Shown: positions 1 through 7,348 of the stretch, piece after piece | Position numbering within the stretch: position 1 is the first letter of the stretch | Layout: every line of letters begins with the position of its first letter | Origin: an uncultured beta proteobacterium | Lineage (GTDB): Bacteria; Pseudomonadota; Gammaproteobacteria; Burkholderiales; Rhodocyclaceae | Direction: 5' to 3' | Assembly (NCBI GenBank): GCA_903917505.1 | Contig: CAIXAY010000328.1 | Span: forward strand, 1-13,575 | DNA: 13,575 bases | Notes under the pieces: model-generated | What the model was told of the DNA's origin: nothing | The model's input: only the letters and a program-made list of their open reading frames with translations | Databases searched by the model: none | Program-made: the position numbers and the translations under genes

Positions 1-14
1 CGGCGGACGCTGCA

Positions 15-989
15 TTGACGCCGGCCGTGCTCGCCTATCACGCGCCGAAGTGGCTTCCCGGCGGCCACGCCCAGACAATCTACCCGCTGCTGATCAAGCC
101 GCGCCCGCACCCTTACCGGCGCGAGCGCTGGGAGACGCCCGACGGGGATTTCATCGACCTCGACTGGAACGAGGCCGGCGCCGCGGGCGATGCGGCGCCC
201 TTGCTGGTTCTTTTTCACGGACTCGAAGGCAACTCGAGCAGCCACTACGCGCTCTCGCTGATGCACGGCCTGACGGCGGCCGGCTGGCGCGGCGTGGTGG
301 TGCATTTCCGCGGCTGCTCGGGCGAGCCGAACCGCCTGCCGCGCGCCTACCACTCGGGCGACAGCGAAGAAATCAACTGGATCCTGCAGCGGCTCAAGCA
401 CGACCACCCGCAGCGCGCACTGTATGCGGTCGGCATCTCGCTCGGCGGCAACGTGCTGCTCAAGTGGCTCGGCGAACGCGGCGGCGAAGCCACGCACATT
501 CTGCGCGGCGCCGCGGCGGTCAGCGCGCCGCTCGATCTCTCCGCCTGCGGCCACCATCTCTCGCGCGGATTCAACCGCGTCTATAGCCGGCATTTCCTGA
601 GCACGCTCAAGCCGACCGCAGCGGCCATGCTGGCACGCTTCCCCGGCCTGTTCGACGCGCGCCGGCTGCGCGCCGCGGCGACCGTCTATGATTTCGACGA
701 CGTGGTCACCGGGCCGGTGCACGGCTTCGCCGGCGCCGACGACTATTGGCGGCGCGCTTCGAGCAAGCCGTGGCTGCCGGCGATTGCGCTGCCGACCCTG
801 GTGCTCAACGCCCGCAACGACCCCTTCATGCCGGCGCAGGTGCTGCCGCGCGCCGATCAGGTCAGCGCCCGGGTGCGCCTCGAATTTCCGGGTGAAGGCG
901 GACACGTCGGCTTCGTCAGCGGCAGTCTTCCGGGACACCTCGACTGGCTGCCGCAGCGCCTGCTGCATTTCTTCGCAGCAGAGACTTGA
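15..989 (+). CDS. YheT-family alpha/beta hydrolase
   Basis: A 324-residue alpha/beta-fold hydrolase of the YheT (AB-hydrolase 4) group, cytosolic esterase-like enzymes whose natural substrate is generally unknown. The family signature PGGHAQTIYP lies near residues 15-24, followed by the strand and oxyanion region FHGLEGN at about 68-74. The nucleophile elbow GISLGG puts the catalytic serine at residue 142. D269 (in ARNDPF) and H297 (in GGHVGF) complete a plausible Ser-Asp-His triad, so the enzyme looks intact and of normal length. The start is uncertain. The TTG at 15 overlaps a TGA at 16-18 that could end an upstream gene, but the frame stays open to the window edge, so a start outside the window is possible. 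The 3' end faces pilJ with a gap of only 7 bases and no visible terminator. The family call is firm; the substrate is not known. Confidence 0.9.
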   Translation: MTPAVLAYHAPKWLPGGHAQTIYPLLIKPRPHPYRRERWETPDGDFIDLDWNEAGAAGDAAPLLVLFHGLEGNSSSHYALSLMHGLTAAGWRGVVVHFRGCSGEPNRLPRAYHSGDSEEINWILQRLKHDHPQRALYAVGISLGGNVLLKWLGERGGEATHILRGAAAVSAPLDLSACGHHLSRGFNRVYSRHFLSTLKPTAAAMLARFPGLFDARRLRAAATVYDFDDVVTGPVHGFAGADDYWRRASSKPWLPAIALPTLVLNARNDPFMPAQVLPRADQVSARVRLEFPGEGGHVGFVSGSLPGHLDWLPQRLLHFFAAET

Positions 990-996
990 GCGCCGG

Positions 997-3150
997 CTAA
1001 AGCTTGAAGCCCGACACCGAACTCTTGAGTTCGGCCGCGAGACTCGCCAATTGACCGACGGCGTCGGCTGACAGCTTGGTCCCGGCCGAGGTCTGCCGGG
1101 TGATGCCGAAGATGTCGCGCATCGAGGTATTGACCCGCGTCGCCAGCTTGCTCTGGTCTTCGGTTTCATGCGCGATCGATTCGATCAGGCGCGCCAGTTC
1201 GCGCGACACCCGGCCGATCTGCGACAGCGCCGTGCCGGCCGCGTCGGAAAGCTTGGCGCCTTCGACCACGCCGTGCGTGGACAACTCCATGGCCGCGACG
1301 GCGTCGTGCGTGTCGGCCTGAATGGTCTTGACGATGGCGCCGATCTGCTTGGTCGCTTCGCCGGAACGTTCGGCAAGCCGCTGCACTTCCTCGGCCACGA
1401 CCGAGAAGCCGCGTCCGGCATCGCCGGCCGCGGCGGCCTGGATGGCGGCATTGAGGGCGAGGACGTTGGTCTGTTCCGTAATGTCCGAGATCAGTTCGAC
1501 GATTTCGCCGATTTCCTGCGACGATTCGCCGAGCCGCTTGATGCGCTTGGCCGTTTCCTGAATCTGCTCGCGGATTTCGTTCATTCCCTTGATCTGGTTG
1601 TTCACCGCCTCGGCGCCCAGTTCGGCGGCGGCCAGGGACGCATTGGCCACTTTCGACGACTCGGCGGCGGAATGCGATACGCCCTGGATCGATTGCACGA
1701 TCTGGCCCACCGTCTGGTTGGTGTCTTCGATCTCGTGCGACTGGCGGTCGGCGGCGGTCAAGAGCTCGGTCGAAATCTGCTGCGCCTGTCCGGTCACCTG
1801 CGTCACCTGTTCGGTGGCGCGGTTGATTTCGGTGATCAGCGTGCGCAATTCCTCGATCGTATAGTTGATCGAGTCGGCGATCGCCCCGGTCAGGTCTTCG
1901 GTCACCAGCGCGCGCACGGTCAGGTCGCCGTCGGCCAGGTCGGCCATGTCGTTGAGCAGGCGCAGAATGGCTTCCTGGTTGCGCTTGTTTTCCGCTTCCG
2001 ATTGCAGGCGGCGGCGCACCGCTTCCTGGTTGAACACGCGGATCAGCAGATAGAGCGCGAAGAAGCTGGCGACGGCAAGCAGCAGCAGCAGGATGTCGGC
2101 GCCCACCGTGTGCGCTTTCGATTCGTAGTATTCGGAAAGGAAGAGCGAGCCGTCGAGCAGTTTTTCGGCATCGATGGCGATGTTCTTGTTGGCGCGGTAG
2201 CCGTCGTTCAGAATCTGGCTGCTGGCCGTGAGCAGCGAGCTCATGTTGGCGAAGGGCTTCGACAGGTTCTCGAGCAGCGCAATGGTATTTAGCATGCCCG
2301 GCGAATGCAAGGCGGTGATTCCCAGGGCCTTGTCGCCGTTCTTCAAACCGCGCAGGATCGCGCCAAAGGCCGAAACGTCCTGAATCATGACTTCGAATAT
2401 CGCGCGCGTCGCCGTCTCGCCGGTGAGCAACAGGCTGGCGTTCTTGACCATGCGCAGATTGAGCAGCGACAGCTGGTCCATCTGCTTGGCCGTTTCCGGC
2501 GTCACTTCATCGTAGTAAGGCCGCACGCGATTCATCACATTGATCGTCAGGGTCAGATCGGCGTCATTGGCGGCGGCCTGCGACACGTTGCGGGCGATCG
2601 AGGTCAGGACCTCCTTGTTGGCCAGGATGTGCTGCAGATTCGGCCGTGCCGCGTTGGGCTGGAAGTTGTCTTTCCAGACCTTCTGGATGTTATCCACCCG
2701 TTCGGCTTTGTCCTCGCTCTGATTGAGCCAGATGCCGCCTTCGTTGACGATGGCGTCGAGGTTGCCCTGGTAGCGCTCGATCGTCGCTTCAAGCGTCTTG
2801 AAGGCCTCGGGATTGCCCTGCATGCCCGCCGCCGTGGAACTGGCGATGCGCTGCGACAACACCTGCATTTCGGTCGCCGTCGAACGCATCACCGTATTAT
2901 GGCTGGCAAACAGCGAAACACCGGAGAGCAAGGCCACGAACAGCACGCCGGAAATGATCAGCGCCGCCAGCAATATCGCCATCTGCTGCTGGTAAGGCCG
3001 TTGGCCGATGACCGGCAGCGGCGGCAGCAATTTTTCTTCGCCGGATTCCGGCTTGAGCTTGTCGATGAGCCAGGTCGTGTTGAGCGCGTCAAATTTCTTG
3101 TCTTTGCCCACCTTGGAAAACAATCCCTTCATCGCATCCAGCACGGCCAT
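997..3150 (-). CDS. pilJ: PilJ, methyl-accepting chemoreceptor of the type IV pilus (Pil-Chp) system
   Basis: A 717-residue inner-membrane chemoreceptor that feeds the Pil-Chp pathway controlling twitching motility and, in Pseudomonas, cAMP levels. A cytosolic N-terminus of about 55 residues contains the RPYQQQ stretch seen in PilJ proteins. It is followed by transmembrane helix 1 (about 57-82), a periplasmic region of about 270 residues that should hold the two PilJ-type sensory domains, and transmembrane helix 2 (about 353-373). Then come a HAMP region (about 374-425) and a long coiled-coil signalling domain. The hairpin tip is clear at about 559-580 ([13 protein letters not shown]), with [12 protein letters not shown] after it. 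The ATG at 3150 is preferred over an in-frame start 12 codons earlier because AAGGAG sits 6 bases upstream of it. The usual pilG, pilH, pilI and chpA neighbours are absent on both sides. The stop lies 7 bases from the converging hydrolase gene. Confidence 0.93.
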   Translation of the reverse strand: MAVLDAMKGLFSKVGKDKKFDALNTTWLIDKLKPESGEEKLLPPLPVIGQRPYQQQMAILLAALIISGVLFVALLSGVSLFASHNTVMRSTATEMQVLSQRIASSTAAGMQGNPEAFKTLEATIERYQGNLDAIVNEGGIWLNQSEDKAERVDNIQKVWKDNFQPNAARPNLQHILANKEVLTSIARNVSQAAANDADLTLTINVMNRVRPYYDEVTPETAKQMDQLSLLNLRMVKNASLLLTGETATRAIFEVMIQDVSAFGAILRGLKNGDKALGITALHSPGMLNTIALLENLSKPFANMSSLLTASSQILNDGYRANKNIAIDAEKLLDGSLFLSEYYESKAHTVGADILLLLLAVASFFALYLLIRVFNQEAVRRRLQSEAENKRNQEAILRLLNDMADLADGDLTVRALVTEDLTGAIADSINYTIEELRTLITEINRATEQVTQVTGQAQQISTELLTAADRQSHEIEDTNQTVGQIVQSIQGVSHSAAESSKVANASLAAAELGAEAVNNQIKGMNEIREQIQETAKRIKRLGESSQEIGEIVELISDITEQTNVLALNAAIQAAAAGDAGRGFSVVAEEVQRLAERSGEATKQIGAIVKTIQADTHDAVAAMELSTHGVVEGAKLSDAAGTALSQIGRVSRELARLIESIAHETEDQSKLATRVNTSMRDIFGITRQTSAGTKLSADAVGQLASLAAELKSSVSGFKL

Positions 3151-3156
3151 CTGAAT

Positions 3157-3162
3157 CTCCTT
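3157..3162 (-). promoter_or_regulatory. Ribosome binding site that fixes the pilJ start
   Basis: On the minus strand this reads AAGGAG, a near-perfect Shine-Dalgarno sequence 6 bases before the ATG at 3150. The in-frame ATG at 3186 has no such site, so the shorter 717-residue product is preferred. Confidence 0.75.
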
Positions 3163-3470
3163 GTAGCGTCCTGCGCCAACGGTCATAGGTTATGCAACGA
3201 ATCCGCTTGTCATATAAGCTGCACGCCAGCCGAGGTTCCGCCGGAACTTGTTCGGCCAGGCAAACGGTATCAACGTCGCATCGAGCTGCCTTGCGCCGTC
3301 AAGTCCATGCTTCGCAAGTCACAAGAAACATGCGGCGGCGCGCCAAAATATCTTTGTTCGCCAGTATCTTCGACCTGTGCACCCCTGTCAAATGGCATTA
3401 CGCGTCCGGCGCTCGTCGTGCACGGCGCCGCTTGATTTGCCGCCGGCATGAGGACGGCGGGGAACTGCTT

Positions 3471-3476
3471 TACAAT
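3471..3476 (+). promoter_or_regulatory. Possible -10 element upstream of the DOMON-like gene
   Basis: TACAAT matches the sigma-70 -10 consensus at five of six bases and lies about 42 bases before the ATG at 3519. That would give a leader of roughly 35 bases. No good -35 hexamer is seen 16-18 bases upstream, so this is a weak call that rests on position and the -10 match only. Confidence 0.3.
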
Positions 3477-3518
3477 GAGCCGTTCAAGCTGCCTGAATTC
3501 ACCTGACGCGCCGGACAC

Positions 3519-4115
3519 ATGCCCGCTTCCGAGCCACTGCCAAGCCTGCTTTGCCATCCGCACAATCCGGCGGCCATGGTGCGCGCCGTGCAGGCCACGG
3601 CGCAGCGCACGCCTGACGGCGGCCTCAAGTTCTTTTACCAGATCAGCGGCGACATGGTGCGCCTGCGCATTCCGACGCCACGGCCGCAAGGGCGCAGCGA
3701 CGGGCTCTGGGAACACACCTGCTGCGAAGCCTTTGTCGCGCTCGAGGGCGAACCGGCTTACCGCGAGTTCAATTTCTCGCCGTCCGGGCAGTGGGCCGCC
3801 TACACATTTTCCGGCTACCGGCGCTTGCGCGAAAGCAGCGCGGTGAGCGCGGCCCCGCAGATCAGCGCCATCCTGAGCGAGGGCCGCCTGCAACTCTCCG
3901 CCACGCTGGCCGCCGGGCTGTTGCCGCGCGGCGCCGCCACGGCAACGCTGCAGATCGGGCTCGCAACGGTCATCGAAAGCAGCGATACGGTCGCCGGCGA
4001 GCGCAGCTACTGGGCGCTGCGCCACTGCGCGGGACCCGCCGATTTTCATCGCCGCGAAACGTTCGTGCTCGAATTGCCACCTGGCGAATCCCTGGAGACA
4101 TCATGCCCGCCGTGA
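3519..4115 (+). CDS. DOMON-like domain protein, likely partner of the NamZ-type enzyme
   Basis: A 198-residue protein matching the bacterial DOMON-like family, a predicted beta-sandwich fold related to domains that bind haem or sugars. Recognisable motifs are DGLWEHTCCEAF (about 61-72), YREFNFSPSGQWAAY (about 81-95) and SYWALRH (about 163-169), with FHRRETFVLEL (about 176-186) near the C-terminus. No signal peptide or membrane helix is visible, so a cytosolic location is expected. Two adjacent cysteines (68 and 69) and one at 170 are present, but no haem-binding motif can be asserted. The start is the first ATG of the conserved frame; its ribosome binding site is weak. The last 13 bases overlap the start of the DUF1343/NamZ-type gene, which implies translational coupling and a shared role, perhaps binding the same glycan. 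The function is inferred from context only. Confidence 0.8.
   Translation: MPASEPLPSLLCHPHNPAAMVRAVQATAQRTPDGGLKFFYQISGDMVRLRIPTPRPQGRSDGLWEHTCCEAFVALEGEPAYREFNFSPSGQWAAYTFSGYRRLRESSAVSAAPQISAILSEGRLQLSATLAAGLLPRGAATATLQIGLATVIESSDTVAGERSYWALRHCAGPADFHRRETFVLELPPGESLETSCPP
4094..4097 (+). promoter_or_regulatory. Ribosome binding site of the NamZ-type gene, inside the DOMON-like gene
   Basis: GGAG lies 5 bases before the ATG at 4103 and within the last codons of the preceding gene. It supports 4103 as the real start, against longer in-frame readings beginning near 3791. Confidence 0.65.
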
Positions 4116-5314
4116 AATTCGGACTCGACCGCCTGCTCGAAGAGCCGGCGCTGCGCCGGCCGCTCCTCGGTCGACGCGTCGCGCTGCTGGCGCATCCGGC
4201 GTCGGTCGCCGCCGATCTGACGCACGCCCTCGACGCCCTGGCCGCCTTGCCCGAAATCAAGCTCAGCGCCGCTTTCGGCCCGCAGCACGGCCTGCGCGGC
4301 GACAAGCAGGACAACATGGTCGAGTCGCCCGATTTCCTCGACCCGCGCCACGGCATTCCGGTGTTCAGCCTCTACGGCGCGGTGCGTCGCCCGACGCCGG
4401 CGATGATGGACAGCTTCGACGTGCTGCTCGTCGATCTGCAGGACCTCGGCTGCCGCATCTACACATTCATCACCACCTTGCGCTATATGCTCGAGGCCGC
4501 CGCCGAACACGGCAAGGCGGTGTGCATCCTCGACCGCCCGAATCCCGCCGGCCGCCCGGTCGAAGGACTGCTGCTGCGCCCCGGCTGGGAGAGCTTCGTC
4601 GGCGCCGGCGCGCTGCCGATGCGCCACGGCCTGACGATCGGCGAACTGGCGCGCTGGTTCATCGCCAGCCTGCAGCTCGACGTCGACTGCACGGTCGTCA
4701 CGATGCACGGCTGGTCGCCCGCGGCGGCGCCCGGCTACGGCTGGCCGGGCGGCCAGCGCAGCTGGGTGAACCCGAGCCCGAATGCGCCGGGCGTCAGCAT
4801 GGCGCGCTGCTACGCCGGCACGGTGATGCTCGAGGGCACGACGCTCTCCGAAGGGCGCGGCACGACCCGCCCGCTCGAACTGTTCGGCGCCCCGGACCTC
4901 GATGCCAGGGCGCTGATCGCCGAAATGCAGCGTCTCGCCCCGCACTGGCTGGCCAGCTGCCGGCTGCGCGAACTGTGCTTCGAGCCGACCTTTCACAAGC
5001 ACGCCGGCATGCTTTGCCACGGCGTGCAGATTCATGTCGACGACACGGCTTACCAGCACCACAGCTTCCGCCCGTGGCGGCTGCAGAGCCTGGCCTTCAA
5101 GGCGCTGCGGCGGCTTTGGCCGGAATACCCGCTGTGGCGCGATTTTGCCTACGAGTACGAAAGCGAGCGCCTGGCGATCGACCTGATCAACGGCGGCCCG
5201 CTGCTGCGCGAATGGGTCGACGATCCTGCCGCCGGCCCCGCCGACCTCGATGCCCTGGCGCGCGCCGACGAAGCCGCCTGGGAAAACACGCGCAGGAATT
5301 TCCTGCTCTATTGA
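4103..5314 (+). CDS. DUF1343 / NamZ-family exo-beta-N-acetylmuramidase
   Basis: A 403-residue DUF1343 protein, the family of Bacillus subtilis NamZ, which removes N-acetylmuramic acid from the non-reducing end of peptidoglycan fragments (GH171). Hallmarks run in order: FGPQHGLRG (58-66), FSLYG (88-92), DLQDLGCRIYTF (111-122), DRPNPAGRPVEG (144-155), HGLTIGELA (175-183), WVNPSPNAP (221-229), the run LEGTTLSEGRG (243-253), and FEPTFHKHAG with GVQIHV (293-312). The length is normal for the mature family, but no signal peptide is seen, so a cytosolic, recycling-type role is inferred rather than an exported one. At the PEHG position common in relatives this protein has PQHG (Q61). The gene overlaps the DOMON-like gene by 13 bases and has its own GGAG site. 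Family assignment is firm; activity on MurNAc conjugates is inferred from the family. Confidence 0.88.
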   Translation: MPAVKFGLDRLLEEPALRRPLLGRRVALLAHPASVAADLTHALDALAALPEIKLSAAFGPQHGLRGDKQDNMVESPDFLDPRHGIPVFSLYGAVRRPTPAMMDSFDVLLVDLQDLGCRIYTFITTLRYMLEAAAEHGKAVCILDRPNPAGRPVEGLLLRPGWESFVGAGALPMRHGLTIGELARWFIASLQLDVDCTVVTMHGWSPAAAPGYGWPGGQRSWVNPSPNAPGVSMARCYAGTVMLEGTTLSEGRGTTRPLELFGAPDLDARALIAEMQRLAPHWLASCRLRELCFEPTFHKHAGMLCHGVQIHVDDTAYQHHSFRPWRLQSLAFKALRRLWPEYPLWRDFAYEYESERLAIDLINGGPLLREWVDDPAAGPADLDALARADEAAWENTRRNFLLY

Positions 5315-5373
5315 CGCGCCAGGCCTGGCGATTGTCTATAGTGAATGCAGGCAGATGCGGTGTGGGTACAAGC

Positions 5374-7278
5374 ATGACAGACCGGCCTCCTTCCTCCGAC
5401 TACTCGGCGGATATTCCGTCGTCATGGGGACTGTCGCTTGTTTTCCTGAGGTACGCGGTCTACCTGGTTCTGTTCGCCGCACTGAGTTTTCTCATCGTTC
5501 TGCACTTCGCTTCGCCCGAGCAGGCCGCGCGCGCCATCAGCCCCTTCCTGCTGGTGCTCGTTTCCGGCATCACGCTGCTGCTCATGTCGCGCGGCATGCT
5601 GCGCTCGGCGCTGACCACCCTGGTCTGGGCCAGCTGGGCGATCGTCACCGTGGTGCTGATCTTCTACGGCGGCGTGCGCGGCACGCCGGTCGTCATCTAT
5701 CCGCTGCTGGTCATGCTTTCCGGCTGGCTGCTCGGAACACGCAGCGCGGTCATCCTGGCCGCACTGAGCGTGACGACGACGCTGGCGCTGGTCCTGGCCG
5801 AACAACGCGGCGTGCTGCCCGCCTATCCGGCGACGCCGCCCGTCCTGTACGGCCTGATTCAAGCGTGGTGCGTCTTGTTCACGACCTTCGTCATCGTTTT
5901 TCTGGTGCGCTCCTATACCCGGCGCCTCGGCGAAGTGCAAAAGCTGAGCCTCGACCTGGCGCTGCGCAGCGCCGAAGCCCAGCATATCGCGTCCGACCTG
6001 AACGTGGCGCAGTCGGTGGCGCATATCGGCAGCTGGGTCTATGTCTTTGCCACGGACGAGATTGTCATGTCGCCCGAAACCTGCCGCATCTTCGGCGTTC
6101 CCGAGGGCACGCCGGGAACGCGCCGCAGCTATCTGAAACGCGTCCATCCCGACGACCGGCCGGGGCTCAGTCGCGCTTGGGAAAGCGCCATCGCCGGCCA
6201 GCCGCTGCTCAATGAACATCGCATCCGCATCGGCCAGAAGAGCCGCTGGATCTGCCAGAGAGCGCGCGTCGAGTTCGATGCCAACGGCAAGCCGTGGCGC
6301 TGCGTCGGAACCACGCAGGACATCAGCGAAATGAAGCGCGCCGAAGAGGAGATGCGCATCGCGGCCACCGCCTTCGAAGCCCAGGAAGGCATGGTGATCA
6401 CCGATGCCCGGCGAAGGATCCTACGCGTCAATCAGGCCTTCACCCGCATCACCGGCTACGCGCTTGCCGACGTTGCCGGACAATCGCCGCGCGTCCTGAA
6501 GTCCGGGCGCCATGACGCGGCGTTTTACGATGCGATGTGGGCGAGCATCAAGACGACCGGATCGTGGCAGGGCGAAATCTGGAATCGCCGCAAGAGCGGC
6601 GAGGTGTATCCGGAATGGTTGACGATCAGCGCGGTGACCAATGCTTCCGGCACGGTCACGCACTATGTCGGCACACTGACCGACATCACCCTGCGCAAAG
6701 CCGCCGAGGACGAAATCAAGCATCTCGCCTTCTACGACCCGCTGACCCGCCTGCCCAACCGGCGCCTGCTCCTCGACCGTCTGCAACAGGCGCTGGCGGC
6801 GAGCAGCCGCAGCGGACGGCAGGGCGCGCTGCTGTTCCTCGACCTCGACCGCTTCAAGGAACTCAACGACAGCGAAGGGCACGACCAGGGCGACCTGCTG
6901 CTGCAACTCGTGGCGCAGCGCCTGACGACCTGCGTGCGCGAAGGCGACACGGTATCGCGTTTCGGCGGCGACGAGTTCGTCATCATGCTGGTCGATCTGA
7001 GCACGCTGCCCGAAGAAAGCGTGACCCAGGCCGAAGCGGTAGCGCAGAAAATCCTTGCCGCGCTCAGCCTGCCCCATGAGATCGCCGGCCGCCCGTACCG
7101 GAGCACCGCCAGCATCGGCGTCACGCTGTTCTCCGACCATCAGGCAACGCCGCTCGAACTGCTCCGGCAGGCCGACCTCGCGATGTACGAAGCGAAGTCG
7201 ACAGGACGCAACAGGGTCTGCTTCTTTTCCGCCGAGATGAAACTGCCGCCGGCGGCGCGCGAACGAAGACAGTCCTGA
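5374..7278 (+). CDS. Membrane-anchored PAS-PAS-GGDEF diguanylate cyclase
   Basis: A 634-residue protein predicted to make cyclic di-GMP from two GTP. Six hydrophobic segments (about 19-45, 55-73, 78-99, 105-121, 124-142 and 155-179) form an N-terminal membrane sensor region, followed by a short coiled coil (about 183-212). PAS domain 1 (about 213-320) resembles the PAS_3 fold, with HIGSW and VHPDD. PAS domain 2 (about 328-445) shows TAFEAQEGMVITD and ITGY. The GGDEF domain (about 447-620) has FYDPLTRLPNR at its start, LDLDRFKELND for metal and base binding, and GGDEF at 531-535. The inhibitory RxxD site (R522, D525) sits five residues before GGDEF. Catalysis and product inhibition therefore both look intact. 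There is no EAL domain. The ATG at 5374 is chosen because the membrane domain follows directly; the upstream frame is only the shadow of the NamZ-type gene. The ribosome binding site is weak. Confidence 0.9.
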   Translation: MTDRPPSSDYSADIPSSWGLSLVFLRYAVYLVLFAALSFLIVLHFASPEQAARAISPFLLVLVSGITLLLMSRGMLRSALTTLVWASWAIVTVVLIFYGGVRGTPVVIYPLLVMLSGWLLGTRSAVILAALSVTTTLALVLAEQRGVLPAYPATPPVLYGLIQAWCVLFTTFVIVFLVRSYTRRLGEVQKLSLDLALRSAEAQHIASDLNVAQSVAHIGSWVYVFATDEIVMSPETCRIFGVPEGTPGTRRSYLKRVHPDDRPGLSRAWESAIAGQPLLNEHRIRIGQKSRWICQRARVEFDANGKPWRCVGTTQDISEMKRAEEEMRIAATAFEAQEGMVITDARRRILRVNQAFTRITGYALADVAGQSPRVLKSGRHDAAFYDAMWASIKTTGSWQGEIWNRRKSGEVYPEWLTISAVTNASGTVTHYVGTLTDITLRKAAEDEIKHLAFYDPLTRLPNRRLLLDRLQQALAASSRSGRQGALLFLDLDRFKELNDSEGHDQGDLLLQLVAQRLTTCVREGDTVSRFGGDEFVIMLVDLSTLPEESVTQAEAVAQKILAALSLPHEIAGRPYRSTASIGVTLFSDHQATPLELLRQADLAMYEAKSTGRNRVCFFSAEMKLPPAARERRQS

Positions 7279-7317
7279 GCCAACGGCGGCGGCCGGAGCG
7301 TGCCGGCGTCGCAGCAG

Positions 7318-7333
7318 AACGCGGAGGCGTTTT
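7318..7333 (+). terminator. Small possible intrinsic terminator after the diguanylate cyclase
   Basis: AACGC (7318-7322), loop GGAG, then GCGTT (7327-7331) form a perfect 5-bp stem, running into TTTT (7330-7333). It lies 40 bases after the cyclase stop and just before the end of the converging CobD/CbiB-like gene. The stem and T-run are short, so termination may be weak. Confidence 0.35.
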
Positions 7334-7348
7334 GCCTGTTCTTCCGGA

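Larger units (their letters stand above)
3151..3518. other. Divergent gene-free region between pilJ and the DOMON-like gene
   Basis: About 370 bases with no convincing gene on either strand. It must carry the promoters of both divergent units. It contains a short perfect dyad, GTTCC-GCC-GGAAC (3235-3247), and a few AT-rich patches (near 3211-3218 and 3345-3352) in otherwise GC-rich sequence. I found no good -35/-10 pair for pilJ. The reading frames here lack ribosome binding sites and family features. Confidence 0.6.

Noticed and set aside
2078..2092. CAG/AGC triplet-like run in pilJ (and similar runs at the 3' end of the CobD/CbiB-like gene)
   Set aside because: These encode runs of leucine in membrane helices and are explained by codon bias, not by a repeat element.
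1168..3435. Two long plus-strand open frames (about 374 and 376 residues) opposite pilJ
   Set aside because: They are antisense shadows of the pilJ coding sequence with low-complexity, Arg/Gln/Gly-rich translation, no family motifs and no ribosome binding sites.
3791..4102. In-frame extension of the NamZ-type gene back to 3791
   Set aside because: The extension lies within the DOMON-like gene, gives an arginine-rich non-conserved peptide, and the ATG at 4103 has its own GGAG site and the family N-terminus.
4046..5062. Minus-strand open frame of about 338 residues opposite the NamZ-type gene
   Set aside because: It is a GC-rich antisense shadow with no recognisable domain; the plus-strand reading matches a known family along its whole length.
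5311..5342. TTGACG at the NamZ-type stop followed by TATAGT as a promoter for the cyclase
   Set aside because: The spacing is 20 bases, too long for a normal sigma-70 promoter; an 18-base spacing gives only a poor -10. Kept as a possibility, not called.
4522..5373. 284-codon upstream extension of the diguanylate cyclase frame
   Set aside because: It lies inside the NamZ-type gene in another frame and translates to low-complexity Arg/Pro/Ala sequence; the real protein begins before the first membrane helix at 5374.
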